The notes under the pieces were generated by a model, which was not told the origin of the DNA, did not search any database, and worked only from the letters and a program-made list of their open reading frames with translations. A program made the position numbers and the translations under genes. From a virus: a stretch of DNA of 35,806 nt. Each line of letters opens with the position of its first letter. Positions within the stretch are counted from its first letter, which is position 1. Shown piece by piece: positions 1 to 7,104 of this stretch. The stretch is taken from positions 1-35,806 of IMG/VR virus record IMGVR_UViG_3300045995_000435; one strand, written 5' to 3'.

Positions 1-1641
1 GTAGCACCATCAATAACGCCAACAGGGGTAAATGAAATCTCTACACCTGACACTTTATACAGAAAGATCTACATTGATAGTAAAGGACGATTAGTTTGGG
101 TTAGCCCAGACAAGTTAACGTCCCCTGTAATACAAAATGCATCAACTTCTGTATGGGGTATTATTAAACCAGGGGATGGTGTCAACATTGATTCAAATCA
201 TGTTATCTCAGTTAGTACCTCGTTTGCAAATCCATCAAATGACGCCACCACCAGCGTTAAAGGTATTCTTAAGGCGGGCACCAACGTCAGCGTCACGGCA
301 GGAGTCATCTCAATACCTAACGCCACAAATTCTAACCTTGGGGTCGTTAGCGCTGGAAGTAATATCTCAATAAGTAGTGGCACCATTTCAGTGGCCACCG
401 CGACCACCTCAAACTTAGGTGTTGTCAGCACAGGCACAAACATAACCAATACCGCGGGGGTCATCTCAATTCCACTTGCATCAACCTCTGTCAAGGGATT
501 GGCGCAGATAGGAACAGGACTAAACGTCAACGCTGGAATCGTTTCATTTGTCGCAAGTGAAATACCACTGGCCACCACATCATCACTTGGAACCATTCAG
601 GTAGGTAGTGGATTGCAGGTAAGCGCTGGAACCGTCGGTGTAAACACATCTTCTTTTCCAATCGCGTCATTGACTACAAAGGGCATCGCGCAGATAGGAA
701 CAGGATTATCAGTGACAGATGGAGTTTTATTTGTAAGCCCATCAGACGCCAGCGCTGGAAATAGAGGCTTCGCGCAGATAGGTGTTGGTTTAGATGTTAG
801 CGATGGGGTCATCTCAGCGCCATCAGCAACCCCTACTTCATTAGGAATAGTTCAAGCAGGTGTTGGCTTTAACGCGGACAATGGCACGATCTCTGTCAAT
901 CCACCTATCGCGACCACGTCAGCGATTGGAATGGTAAAGGTTGGTAATTATCTAAGCGTAAGTAGTGGGTCAATATCAACTACATCCATCGCGACAGGAA
1001 GTACCTATGGTATGATAAAGGTAGGTGCTGGACTAAACGTTAACAATGGGGTACTTAGCACGTCAAACGTTGCAGATGCAACCTATAGTTCAGTGGGAAC
1101 CATTAAGGTAAATCCTACCTATGGACTGACGGTGGACACGACTGGTCTTTTAACCCATGACTCAAGTGACTTTCTAAAGGACAGACAAGGACCCATCTGT
1201 CAAAAGATCTTAAGCAGCGCATCTCGTGCAGGTGAGATATATTGGAACGCATATTGGAGTGGAAACTATCCAATAATTTCCATCTACAGACCTGATGATC
1301 CAGTTGATTATACTTATGTCATTCCAGATAAAAATTATTATCTTCTTTCAGGTAGTGACGTAGGTAGAAGTCTTTGGTTTGACGTCTTTCGTCCTGGAGA
1401 GATTTACTTTGTCTTTAGCCGCGTTGCACAAACAACAGGATATCAGGTTAAGTGGCCGATGGTCTATGAAATGTATCAGGGTACCTTACAAAATGTCACG
1501 CATCCTCCAATATTTCCAACTTATCCTACAGGGTTTACAAAAAATGGTGTTGAATCGTTTTTTTCAAACACCTTGTATAACGCAACGATGGGATTTACCA
1601 TTCTTAGCAATGGTGTAAAAACATACTTTTTTCCAGATTAA
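1..1641 (+). CDS. Tail fibre protein, 5'-truncated by the window edge
   Basis: The reading frame is open from base 1, so the start lies outside the window; 546 codons remain. The visible part begins with a segment containing IYIDSKGRLVWV, close to IDTKGRI in the next gene, followed by about a dozen degenerate repeats of 23-27 residues built as ATTS..G, then VG.GL.V, then ..G.IS. This is the phage tail-fibre repeat style seen in long beta-structured trimeric shafts. From about residue 395 a non-repetitive tip of about 150 residues follows (DRQGPICQKIL onward, rich in Tyr, Trp and Pro), which would be the receptor-binding end. Its repeats and N-terminal segment are paralogous to 1662-3251 but the tips differ. 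The fibre call rests on repeat style; the receptor role is inferred. Confidence 0.85.
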   Translation, partial: VAPSITPTGVNEISTPDTLYRKIYIDSKGRLVWVSPDKLTSPVIQNASTSVWGIIKPGDGVNIDSNHVISVSTSFANPSNDATTSVKGILKAGTNVSVTAGVISIPNATNSNLGVVSAGSNISISSGTISVATATTSNLGVVSTGTNITNTAGVISIPLASTSVKGLAQIGTGLNVNAGIVSFVASEIPLATTSSLGTIQVGSGLQVSAGTVGVNTSSFPIASLTTKGIAQIGTGLSVTDGVLFVSPSDASAGNRGFAQIGVGLDVSDGVISAPSATPTSLGIVQAGVGFNADNGTISVNPPIATTSAIGMVKVGNYLSVSSGSISTTSIATGSTYGMIKVGAGLNVNNGVLSTSNVADATYSSVGTIKVNPTYGLTVDTTGLLTHDSSDFLKDRQGPICQKILSSASRAGEIYWNAYWSGNYPIISIYRPDDPVDYTYVIPDKNYYLLSGSDVGRSLWFDVFRPGEIYFVFSRVAQTTGYQVKWPMVYEMYQGTLQNVTHPPIFPTYPTGFTKNGVESFFSNTLYNATMGFTILSNGVKTYFFPD

Positions 1642-1661
1642 TCTTTACATAGGAATTGACC

Positions 1662-3251
1662 ATGACACAAGCAACAACATCATCTCTTGGAGAGATTCAA
1701 CTTTCTGGAGATCTAACAGGAACAGCCACCTTTCCAGAATTAAAAACAATAAGTGGATTGACCGCTGGTGAATACACCATTCCTAAGGTGACCATCGACA
1801 CCAAAGGTAGGATCACAAGTTGCGTTAATTCAACCGCGGGAGATTTTTACGCGATATTAGGTGCAACGTCATCTACCGCAGGCATTGTAAAGGTTGGCTC
1901 AGGATTATCAGTCGTTGGTGGAGTTATCTCTGTCGACACCTCAACATTTCCAGCGGCGTCAACTACAAATAAAGGCATCGCGCAGGTAGGCACCAACATC
2001 AACGTCGCTTCAGGCGTTATCTCTGTGGCCACCGCGACCTCAAGTGTGTTAGGACTTGTTCAAGTAGGTGCAAATATAACTAATACAGCAGGCGTCATCT
2101 CAATACCTACCGCGACATCAAGTGTGTTGGGACTTGTTCAGGTAGGCACCAACATCAATGTGTCAGCAGGCGTCATCTCAATACCTACCGCGACCACGTC
2201 AACCCCAGGCATCATGCAGGTGGGTAATGGGCTTTCAGTAAGTAATGGGATCGTGTCAACCACCTTACCACTTGCAACGACCTCAGCGCCAGGGATCGCG
2301 CAGGTAGGCAGCGGCCTTTCTGTAAACAATGGAGTCGTTTCATTTGATGGAGGTAGCTTGGCCACCGCGACCACGTCTGCTAAAGGGATCATTCAAATAG
2401 GTAATGGACTTGCCGTGACTGACGGCGTCGTCTCATTTAACATTTCTACCTTGCCAATCGCGTCAACGACCACCAAGGGCATAGTTCAAGTAGGCACTGG
2501 GTTAGGTGTCAGCAGTGGTAGCGTTTATGTACCAATCGCGACCACGTCATCAAGAGGGATAGTTCAAATAGGAAGTGGTCTTATCGTCAGTAATGGCACG
2601 ATATCTCTTGACACCACCATCTTTCCAATCGCGTCGACGACAATATGTGGAATGATATCAGTTGGGGCAGGCTTAAGTATAATCAATAAAGTCTTATCTG
2701 TTAACCTGGCGACACCTTCTGATTATGGGGTAGTAAAGATAGATCAAACCAATGGCTTATCTATCTCTGGTGGAATTCTTTCATTGACCGCCGCCAACAT
2801 GCCTAAGGCGACGTACACGACGGTAGGTGTAGTGTCTGTAAAGTCAGGTGGAGGTTTATCGGTAAGCAATGGTGAAATATCGATTGATTCAAGTACATTT
2901 GTCTTAAAGGCAGATAACTGGAACGTCAATAAGGTCATTGGTACCTCTACGTCATTTGCCAATCCTTCTATATCTTATGCACCTGATCTTTCATCAACAA
3001 ACATCGTTGACATCGTGCCATCAGGAAATATTACCTTGGCCAATCCAATATCTCCTGTCGCAGGAGCGGTCTATTACTTAATCGTTCATACCTCAACAGG
3101 AAAGGTCGTCACGTCCTTTGGAACCAATTACGTGTTTCCTAACAACACCCCACCAACGACCGCGCAGATGAATGTTGGAACGATGATCTTAAGATGTACC
3201 GCGTTAAACAGCAAGCTTTATGTTTCTTTCTGCACGGGGTATGTTGACTAA
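1662..3251 (+). CDS. Tail fibre protein, paralogue of the preceding gene
   Basis: 529 residues. I chose the ATG at 1662 (MTQATTSSLGEI) because AGGA at 1651-1654 is correctly spaced; a TTG six bases upstream is the alternative. The N-terminal 50 residues (SGDLTGTATFPELK, then VTIDTKGRITS) form an attachment-type segment. Residues about 65-420 are the shaft: repeated ATTS..GI, VG.GL.V, NG..S units. About 100 residues of unique tip follow (TSTSFANPSISYAPDLSS to the end). The gene sits 20 bases after the preceding fibre gene. Its stop overlaps the stop of the convergent gene 3248-3751 by three bases, leaving no terminator between them. The function in host binding is inferred from the repeat family; the receptor is unknown. 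Confidence 0.85.
   Translation: MTQATTSSLGEIQLSGDLTGTATFPELKTISGLTAGEYTIPKVTIDTKGRITSCVNSTAGDFYAILGATSSTAGIVKVGSGLSVVGGVISVDTSTFPAASTTNKGIAQVGTNINVASGVISVATATSSVLGLVQVGANITNTAGVISIPTATSSVLGLVQVGTNINVSAGVISIPTATTSTPGIMQVGNGLSVSNGIVSTTLPLATTSAPGIAQVGSGLSVNNGVVSFDGGSLATATTSAKGIIQIGNGLAVTDGVVSFNISTLPIASTTTKGIVQVGTGLGVSSGSVYVPIATTSSRGIVQIGSGLIVSNGTISLDTTIFPIASTTICGMISVGAGLSIINKVLSVNLATPSDYGVVKIDQTNGLSISGGILSLTAANMPKATYTTVGVVSVKSGGGLSVSNGEISIDSSTFVLKADNWNVNKVIGTSTSFANPSISYAPDLSSTNIVDIVPSGNITLANPISPVAGAVYYLIVHTSTGKVVTSFGTNYVFPNNTPPTTAQMNVGTMILRCTALNSKLYVSFCTGYVD
2027..2199 (+). repeat. 78-base near-identical tandem repeat inside the fibre shaft
   Basis: Inside the fibre gene, a 29-base stretch at 2088-2116 recurs exactly at 2166-2194. 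The flanking text TCAAGTGTGTTAGGACTTG at 2040 recurs with one change at 2118. The period is 78 bases (26 codons). Near-identity at DNA level, while most other shaft repeats are diverged, suggests a recent duplication that would change shaft length. Confidence 0.75.
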
Positions 3252-3751
3252 AGATCCTTCAGGTGCATGCAGCGGCCTGCTAGCTTCTTGCCCTTTTCAA
3301 TGAACTGTGCCTCGTTGATGTCCAACTTACCAGCCCACACGACGCCCCAACGCTTCTTCAAGTCATACTTGATGATGTAAAATTTGTTGAGCTCAAAAAA
3401 GTCAAACACGGTAGAGACATCTCGCTTCATCTTGGCCATAAACCTGCGACAGCCTTTTTCATAGATGATCACGTTTTTTTCTATTGACTTAACGTTGATA
3501 AACGCGTAGTTTGACAAATCTTCTAGCGTGGTGGTCCACGCCCCATCAATGCCCTCAATGATGTTGAAGACATCTCTGTTGATGTCGATGTGATGACTGA
3601 CCTCAATCTTTGGTTGGGTCAGTTCAAGCACCACTGACTTTGCGTTAATTGAGTTGATGATCTGGGTAATCTTGGCGTTGATGTCACCCGCCACTATCTC
3701 TTGTACGTTCTGCAGTTCCTTCAATTCCTCTTTTAATATTTTAATGTCCAT
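3248..3751 (-). CDS. Uncharacterised protein, convergent with the fibre genes
   Basis: 167 residues, not recognised. Residues 1-40 (MDIKILKEELKELQNVQE onward) have heptad-like hydrophobic spacing and could form a coiled coil. The rest is a mixed alpha/beta soluble domain with a C-terminal basic patch (KGKKLAGRCMHLKDL). No signal peptide or membrane segment is seen. AAGGAG stands 7 bases upstream of the ATG at 3751. A TATAAATA on the same strand at 3800-3807 is about 48 bases upstream, which would make this a late-expressed gene. Convergence with the fibre genes and late-type promoter sequence allow a virion or fibre-assembly role, but nothing in the protein itself shows it. Confidence 0.7.
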   Translation of the reverse strand: MDIKILKEELKELQNVQEIVAGDINAKITQIINSINAKSVVLELTQPKIEVSHHIDINRDVFNIIEGIDGAWTTTLEDLSNYAFINVKSIEKNVIIYEKGCRRFMAKMKRDVSTVFDFFELNKFYIIKYDLKKRWGVVWAGKLDINEAQFIEKGKKLAGRCMHLKDL

Positions 3752-3763
3752 TTAATACTCCTT

Positions 3764-3790
3764 AAAAATAGGTACAGGTGAAATACCTAT
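3764..3790 (-). terminator. Weak intrinsic terminator candidate
   Basis: On the minus strand ATAGGTA (3790-3784) pairs with TACCTAT (3774-3768) around a 9-base loop, followed by four to five U residues. It stands between 3822-4253 and 3248-3751. The stem is short and AT-rich, so it may be a leader hairpin of the downstream gene rather than a terminator. Confidence 0.35.
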
Positions 3791-3799
3791 ACCTATCCC

Positions 3800-3807
3800 T
3801 ATTTATA
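3800..3807 (-). promoter_or_regulatory. T4-late-like promoter element TATAAATA
   Basis: Minus-strand TATAAATA followed by GGG, 48 bases upstream of the start at 3751 and with no obvious -35. It matches the late promoter core known from T4-type phages and the sequence at 14051 upstream of the capsid genes. Confidence 0.45.
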
Positions 3808-3821
3808 GAGGAGTTTTTACC

Positions 3822-4253
3822 TTATTTTATCGATAATCCATAGTCAGGATTAAATAAGGCGACACTTTTGTTGGTATTTACGTCATAGATGAAGACTGGT
3901 TCATTATTTGACTTATCAATGGGTTGATCACTGGGTAAATTGTTATCATTGAATGCGTATAACCAAGCGGCAGACGCGATGCCAGTCTTTACTGAAAATT
4001 CCAAATTATCCCAGATCGCTGGTTTAACGTTGACGTGAACGTACTTACCATCGACATTAACATTCACGATCAGACCAGCAGATTGAAGTTTTTGTAAAAG
4101 GTGTAAGGGTGCCTTATCTGCAGGGGTGGTTCTTATCGCGACTGGCGCGACGTACTCAGTGGCTGGGTGTTCAGGTGCGCTGTTAATCATTGTGTAAAGG
4201 TGTGTAAAAAGCAGCACAAAAAGAACCGACGTTGTTATCCAAAATATTCTCAT
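3822..4253 (-). CDS. Small membrane-anchored or exported protein of unknown function
   Basis: 143 residues, not recognised. Residues 1-20 (MRIFWITTSVLFVLLFTHLY) are one hydrophobic segment after a single Arg, followed by TMINSAPEHPATEY. It can be read as an uncleaved signal anchor or a signal peptide with cleavage near NSA. The rest is polar and beta-rich (LIVNVNVDGKYVHVNV), without cysteines, and would face the periplasm. It lies 47 bases downstream of the endonuclease gene on the same strand and is probably co-transcribed with it. An envelope role (exclusion, lysis support) is possible from topology only. It lacks a lipobox and the Pro-rich or coiled-coil form of known spanins. Confidence 0.65.
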   Translation of the reverse strand: MRIFWITTSVLFVLLFTHLYTMINSAPEHPATEYVAPVAIRTTPADKAPLHLLQKLQSAGLIVNVNVDGKYVHVNVKPAIWDNLEFSVKTGIASAAWLYAFNDNNLPSDQPIDKSNNEPVFIYDVNTNKSVALFNPDYGLSIK

Positions 4254-4300
4254 CTTTATATCTCCAAAAAATTAAGACGTCCATGTCAGGGGTTTTTAAA

Positions 4301-4969
4301 TTATAACCATTCTTTCTTGCCATTAATCCAATGCCACTCAATGTTTTCTTTGGCACTGGTCTTTAATTTCTTTCCTTTTTTAGCCTTTGACATGTTTACA
4401 CACTGTTCAGGCGATTTTGCTTTACCTATTTGACTTTTTGACATATTTGCTCGGGCTTCTAAGGTATGCGTTTTTCCCTTTCCGGCTTTTGATAACTTTG
4501 CACATGTTTCAGGAGTAGGAGTTCTTCCCATTCCACCAGCAGATATACTTGCGCGATGTTCAGGTGACAATGGTATTCCTGTTCTCGCTTTTGAAATATT
4601 TTCGCAATGTTCAGGTGACTTTGACTTTCCTAAACTTAAATGGCCAGGATGGTCTTCTCCAACTCTTGCATATGGGTTTTTATGGCTATCTATTTTCCCA
4701 TTGATAAAGAACTCTGACTTATCAACCTTATATAATTTTTGAAGATAAATCTCTACTAACAATGCCTCTTCCCGCGTTTCAAAAGTTAATAACACGTAGG
4801 TTTTTAGTAGTCCTTCTCGATTTGCTCTTTTCCATTCATCAATGTACTTCTTTGACCTTACTGATCCATGATATCCTTTTTCAACGACTTCTATAGAAGA
4901 TGAACCAATATAAAACATTGGTAGTTTAAGGTTGAAACAGATAGTAAGGTAAACGCAATATTTTTTCAT
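4301..4969 (-). CDS. GIY-YIG homing endonuclease with NUMOD3 repeats
   Basis: 222 residues. The N-terminal nuclease domain (about 1-95) has CVY at 5-7 and YIG at 20-22 as a variant GIY-YIG pair, and Glu73 in EALLVEIYLQ at the place of the metal-binding glutamate of I-TevI-type enzymes. Residues about 112-205 hold five NUMOD3-type DNA-binding repeats of about 18 residues (KSPEHCENISKARTG, LSPEHRASISAGGMG and so on). The last residues (NIEWHWINGKKEWL) are an aromatic tail also found in the protein at 6363-6923. The start overlaps the end of 4966-5280 by four bases. Such free-standing enzymes cut cognate DNA lacking the insert and spread by repair. The family assignment is firm; the cut site is unknown. 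The gene is poorer in CG than the structural genes, which fits transfer. Confidence 0.9.
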   Translation of the reverse strand: MKKYCVYLTICFNLKLPMFYIGSSSIEVVEKGYHGSVRSKKYIDEWKRANREGLLKTYVLLTFETREEALLVEIYLQKLYKVDKSEFFINGKIDSHKNPYARVGEDHPGHLSLGKSKSPEHCENISKARTGIPLSPEHRASISAGGMGRTPTPETCAKLSKAGKGKTHTLEARANMSKSQIGKAKSPEQCVNMSKAKKGKKLKTSAKENIEWHWINGKKEWL

Positions 4970-5280
4970 AAATTCGTTAAGGCGGCAAGGCCTTCAAAGG
5001 TGTTTGTAGCGGCAACGATAGTTTTTAGTTCATCATCTGAGGCGGTCTTCACGATCATGCACAGGTTAAATCTTTTCTTTGGTTGGGCAAGCGTGTCAAA
5101 TGATGGTGCAAATTTTGCAAGGTCTGCAAGTAATTCTTCCTTGGTTTCAATGCGTGCAACATCACGACTGATCTTTGTTACATCTTCAATCGTCAGTGGA
5201 TCAGTTCCAGCAGTTCTAAGGTACTTTTTGTAATCTGAACGTTCTTGACGGGTGATTGGACTGGTGTTTAGTGGTTTCAT
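4966..5280 (-). CDS. Uncharacterised small protein upstream of the homing endonuclease
   Basis: 104 residues, not recognised. It is soluble and mostly helical by composition, with a basic N-terminus (SPITRQERSDYKKYLRTAG) and a C-terminal Ala/Thr-rich helix (FEGLAALTNL). No motif can be named. It is the first gene after promoter 5319-5347. Its 3' end carries the start of the GIY-YIG gene, so the endonuclease is translationally coupled to it or was inserted exactly at its stop codon. Confidence 0.65.
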   Translation of the reverse strand: MKPLNTSPITRQERSDYKKYLRTAGTDPLTIEDVTKISRDVARIETKEELLADLAKFAPSFDTLAQPKKRFNLCMIVKTASDDELKTIVAATNTFEGLAALTNL

Positions 5281-5318
5281 CTGGTTTATCCTCGGGTTAT
5301 TATCGGTTTGATATTATA

Positions 5319-5347
5319 ATTATAGTACATCCTGCCTAAAAGTATAT
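5319..5347 (-). promoter_or_regulatory. Promoter, nTRTAC-N17-TATAAT class
   Basis: On the minus strand: -35-like ATATAC (5347-5342), exactly 17 bases, TATAAT (5324-5319), about 40 bases upstream of the start at 5280. The -35 and spacer lie largely inside the inverted repeat 5328-5357. Confidence 0.6.
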
Positions 5348-5357
5348 AGGCAGGATG
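5328..5357. repeat. 11-base perfect inverted repeat overlapping a promoter
   Basis: CATCCTGCCTA at 5328-5338 and its exact complement at 5347-5357, with an 8-base centre. It covers most of the -35/spacer of promoter 5319-5347 and lies just after the stop of 5368-5748. It could be an operator, or a hairpin ending the upstream transcript, although no T-run follows on the minus strand. Confidence 0.6.
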
Positions 5358-5367
5358 AAATATATTT

Positions 5368-5748
5368 TTATTCGTCGTCTTGGTGCAAAAAGGTGTATTC
5401 TTTGTTTTGTGCCCGTTGGTAGGCCAAGGTACTTTTTTCTTCCCAGTTGTAATCAAAGTCATACTTGTTGGTGAAGATACCAAGTTGCAACATTTTGTTA
5501 GTTGCGTCACTTGCCTTATCCATCAACTTCTTGATTCCACCAAAGTCTTCTTCAGCGGTTCTATTAGTGATAGAACTTGTCAAGGCATGCATCAAGAAAG
5601 GTTGTGCATTTTTTGCCCAGATAAATTCATGAAAGGCAGATATCTGTGCATCATCTTCAATCACCAAGGTCTTTTTATAAACCTTATCATCTCTCTTTGT
5701 GCCGATAAAGATTGCAGCAGGATATTGTTTTTTAGTTTGAGCAGTCAT
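5368..5748 (-). CDS. Uncharacterised protein
   Basis: 126 residues, not recognised. It begins MTAQTKKQYPAAIFIGTKRDDK, a short beta strand then a charged stretch. It continues as a helix-rich acidic body (AEEDFGGIKKLMDKASDAT) and ends with an acidic tail (FLHQDDE). It has no cysteines, signal peptide or membrane segment. Its own promoter (5797-5825) lies about 50 bases upstream, with a 28-base element shared exactly with the upstream region of 6363-6923. It is therefore probably an early or middle accessory gene of the same regulon. The open frame on the opposite strand is an antisense shadow. Confidence 0.65.
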   Translation of the reverse strand: MTAQTKKQYPAAIFIGTKRDDKVYKKTLVIEDDAQISAFHEFIWAKNAQPFLMHALTSSITNRTAEEDFGGIKKLMDKASDATNKMLQLGIFTNKYDFDYNWEEKSTLAYQRAQNKEYTFLHQDDE

Positions 5749-6027
5749 CGTAATCTCCAGGTTTATTAAAAGTTGTTTTATTCATCTTACAGTATAATTA
5801 TAATACATTCTGGACAAATGTACACTGTTTTCAGAAAATAACCCGGGATTATTAGATATACAATTCATCGTTTATCTAATCCTGAGATAATAATCCAGTC
5901 TTTTAAAGATATATTTAGCAATTATCATCAGGAGGTGAGTGGGTCATCTCAGTCATCACTGGTGTCACACGGATAAAGTGGTAATATGTTCTTATATCTA
6001 TACTCACCTGCGTTTAACCTAAGTGAA
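5749..6027. other. Gene-free 279-base region with inverted repeats and an orphan Shine-Dalgarno sequence
   Basis: It holds promoter 5797-5825 (minus). GGATTATTA at 5846-5854 pairs with TAATAATCC at 5888-5896, and a competing pairing uses TATCTAATCC at 5873-5882. The plus strand has AGGAGGTGA at 5930-5938, a full anti-16S match, but only a 27-codon GTG frame follows. I see no supported gene. Confidence 0.5.
5797..5825 (-). promoter_or_regulatory. Promoter, nTRTAC-N17-TATAAT class
   Basis: On the minus strand: GTGTAC (5825-5820), 17 bases, TATAAT (5802-5797), about 50 bases upstream of the start at 5748. The 28 bases at 5786-5813 are identical to 6957-6984 at the next promoter of this class. 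Confidence 0.6.
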
Positions 6028-6345
6028 TTATTCAACATCAACGTTTTTCGCCTTCTTCTTGCCAGCAGAGATGGCGGCACGGTGCTCAGGCGTAAAGACC
6101 CTTTTCACTCCTCGCTTGGCCGCGGCCATCTTATCACGCGTTTCTTGAGATCTCACCCTACCAGAATTTTTTTCAGAGATGGCGTCCTTGACCTCCTGGG
6201 ATTGCTCATGCTTACCAATCCCACCCTTTGAAATATTGTCCTTGTGTTCTTCTGTTAAGGTCATCCCCATCCTACCCTTTGAGATGTTTGCTCGATGGGT
6301 AGGCGACTTGGGAACACCCTTTTGACCGTGTTGTTTTTCTGTCAT
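6028..6345 (-). CDS. NUMOD3-repeat protein without a nuclease domain
   Basis: 105 residues made almost wholly of about five NUMOD3-type DNA-binding repeats (KSPTHRANISKGRMG, LTEEHKDNISKGGIG, QSQEVKDAISEKNSG, RSQETRDKMAAAKRG, FTPEHRAAISAGKKK). No GIY-YIG, HNH or other catalytic domain precedes them. It has a proper start with AAGGAG 8 bases upstream and lies 17 bases after the stop of 6363-6923, so it is the second gene of that operon. It may be a stand-alone DNA-binding protein, or the remnant of an endonuclease whose catalytic half was lost. The repeat family is clear; the role is unknown. Confidence 0.8.
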   Translation of the reverse strand: MTEKQHGQKGVPKSPTHRANISKGRMGMTLTEEHKDNISKGGIGKHEQSQEVKDAISEKNSGRVRSQETRDKMAAAKRGVKRVFTPEHRAAISAGKKKAKNVDVE

Positions 6346-6362
6346 GATTATTCTCCTTAAGA

Positions 6363-6923
6363 TTATAACATTACTTTTTTGCTACCTTCATAGTGCCAAG
6401 TGATGCCCTCAGTGGCTGCTGTTTTGTACTTCATTCCACGACGTGCATCACCAATGTTTTTGTTCCATTCTTCTGTATGGACAGGACCTTTTCTTGAAGG
6501 CTCAGTAGGTACGGCGGCAGTTGAGTTGTCCATCCACTCTAACATCTCAAAATTGATGACCTTGGTATTGACTAACTTCATCAATTGATCCCAATAATCT
6601 TTACCAGTCGCGTGTACGTCAGTCATGTCTGAGTACTGATTCAGACCAATCAAGCAAGGTTTGTCATCACGATAGGTCACGTCCATGTTAATGACTGGAT
6701 GAAGACCTTTTGACGCAATACCAAAGGTGACCTTCTCTAAGTCACCATGTTTAACGTCACTGCTGAAGTGGCTCTTCAAGTGCTTCAAAATTTTGTTGCT
6801 TGGTTTGATTTGAATTCTAACCTTTTTGAGGTTGATCATCTTGTCAAAGACGTTTTTTATGGCGTCTTTTACTTCATTTGAGTCTTCATCACCGTAGTGA
6901 ATATAACCATTATAAGTAGTCAT
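6363..6923 (-). CDS. Unknown protein with a C-terminal homing-endonuclease-type tail
   Basis: 186 residues. Residues about 1-135 are not recognised (alpha/beta, with KVRIQIKPSNKILKHLKSHF and a DVTYRDDKPCLIGLNQYSD segment). After a linker (AVPTEPSRKGPV), residues about 147-163 form one NUMOD3-like repeat (HTEEWNKNIGDARRGMK). The end, TEGITWHYEGSKKVML, aligns with the end of the GIY-YIG enzyme at 4301-4969 (ENIEWHWINGKKEWL). No GIY-YIG or HNH signature is seen, so either the N-terminal part is an unrecognised nuclease or a DNA-binding tail has been fused to another protein. It has its own class-a promoter at 6968-6996 and is followed by 6028-6345. Confidence 0.7.
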   Translation of the reverse strand: MTTYNGYIHYGDEDSNEVKDAIKNVFDKMINLKKVRIQIKPSNKILKHLKSHFSSDVKHGDLEKVTFGIASKGLHPVINMDVTYRDDKPCLIGLNQYSDMTDVHATGKDYWDQLMKLVNTKVINFEMLEWMDNSTAAVPTEPSRKGPVHTEEWNKNIGDARRGMKYKTAATEGITWHYEGSKKVML

Positions 6924-6967
6924 CGTAGGTCTCCAAAAAGGTTTAAAATATTATTGCTTACAGTATA

Positions 6968-6996
6968 ATTATAATACATTCTGGGTAAAAGTATAC
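6968..6996 (-). promoter_or_regulatory. Promoter, nTRTAC-N17-TATAAT class
   Basis: On the minus strand: GTATAC (6996-6991), 17 bases, TATAAT (6973-6968), about 45 bases upstream of the start at 6923. It shares a 28-base identical block with 5786-5813. Confidence 0.6.
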
Positions 6997-7019
6997 AGTA
7001 AATGAAATTTATTTTACGC

Positions 7020-7054
7020 AAAAAAAGGGAGTGCCGCCACTACACGGCAATCCC
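7020..7054 (-). terminator. Strong intrinsic terminator
   Basis: On the minus strand GGGATTGCCG (7054-7045) pairs with CGGCACTCCC (7036-7027) over ten positions with one mismatch and an 8-base loop. Seven U residues follow (7026-7020). It ends the leftward transcript carrying 7105-7230 and 7246-7566 and insulates it from promoter 6968-6996. Confidence 0.8.
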
Positions 7055-7058
7055 TTAA

Positions 7059-7100
7059 GGTACTGAGATAGTTGGAGAGATAACCAACCTCAGTCGTACG
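7059..7100 (-). other. Bulged hairpin upstream of the terminator
   Basis: GTAC+TGAG at the left pairs with CTCA and GTAC at the right, and GTTGG pairs with CCAAC around AGAGATAA, with three-base bulges. Together with the terminator hairpin it makes a two-stem 3' end after the stop of the 41-residue gene. It may be an mRNA stability element or a small RNA. Confidence 0.4.
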
Positions 7101-7104
7101 ATAA

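Noticed and set aside
198-2962. Several minus-strand frames across the fibre genes, and one at 18849-19592
   Set aside because: These are antisense shadows of repetitive Thr/Ser/Val coding; they share the sense repeat period and lack start signals.
5380-5769. 129-codon plus-strand frame opposite 5368-5748
   Set aside because: It has Phe/Leu/Cys-rich shadow composition and no ribosome site. The minus-strand gene has promoter, ribosome site and normal composition.
5986-6231. 81-codon plus-strand frame after the strong AGGAGGTGA at 5930
   Set aside because: The start is 47 bases from the Shine-Dalgarno sequence, and the frame is a shadow of the NUMOD3 protein on the other strand.
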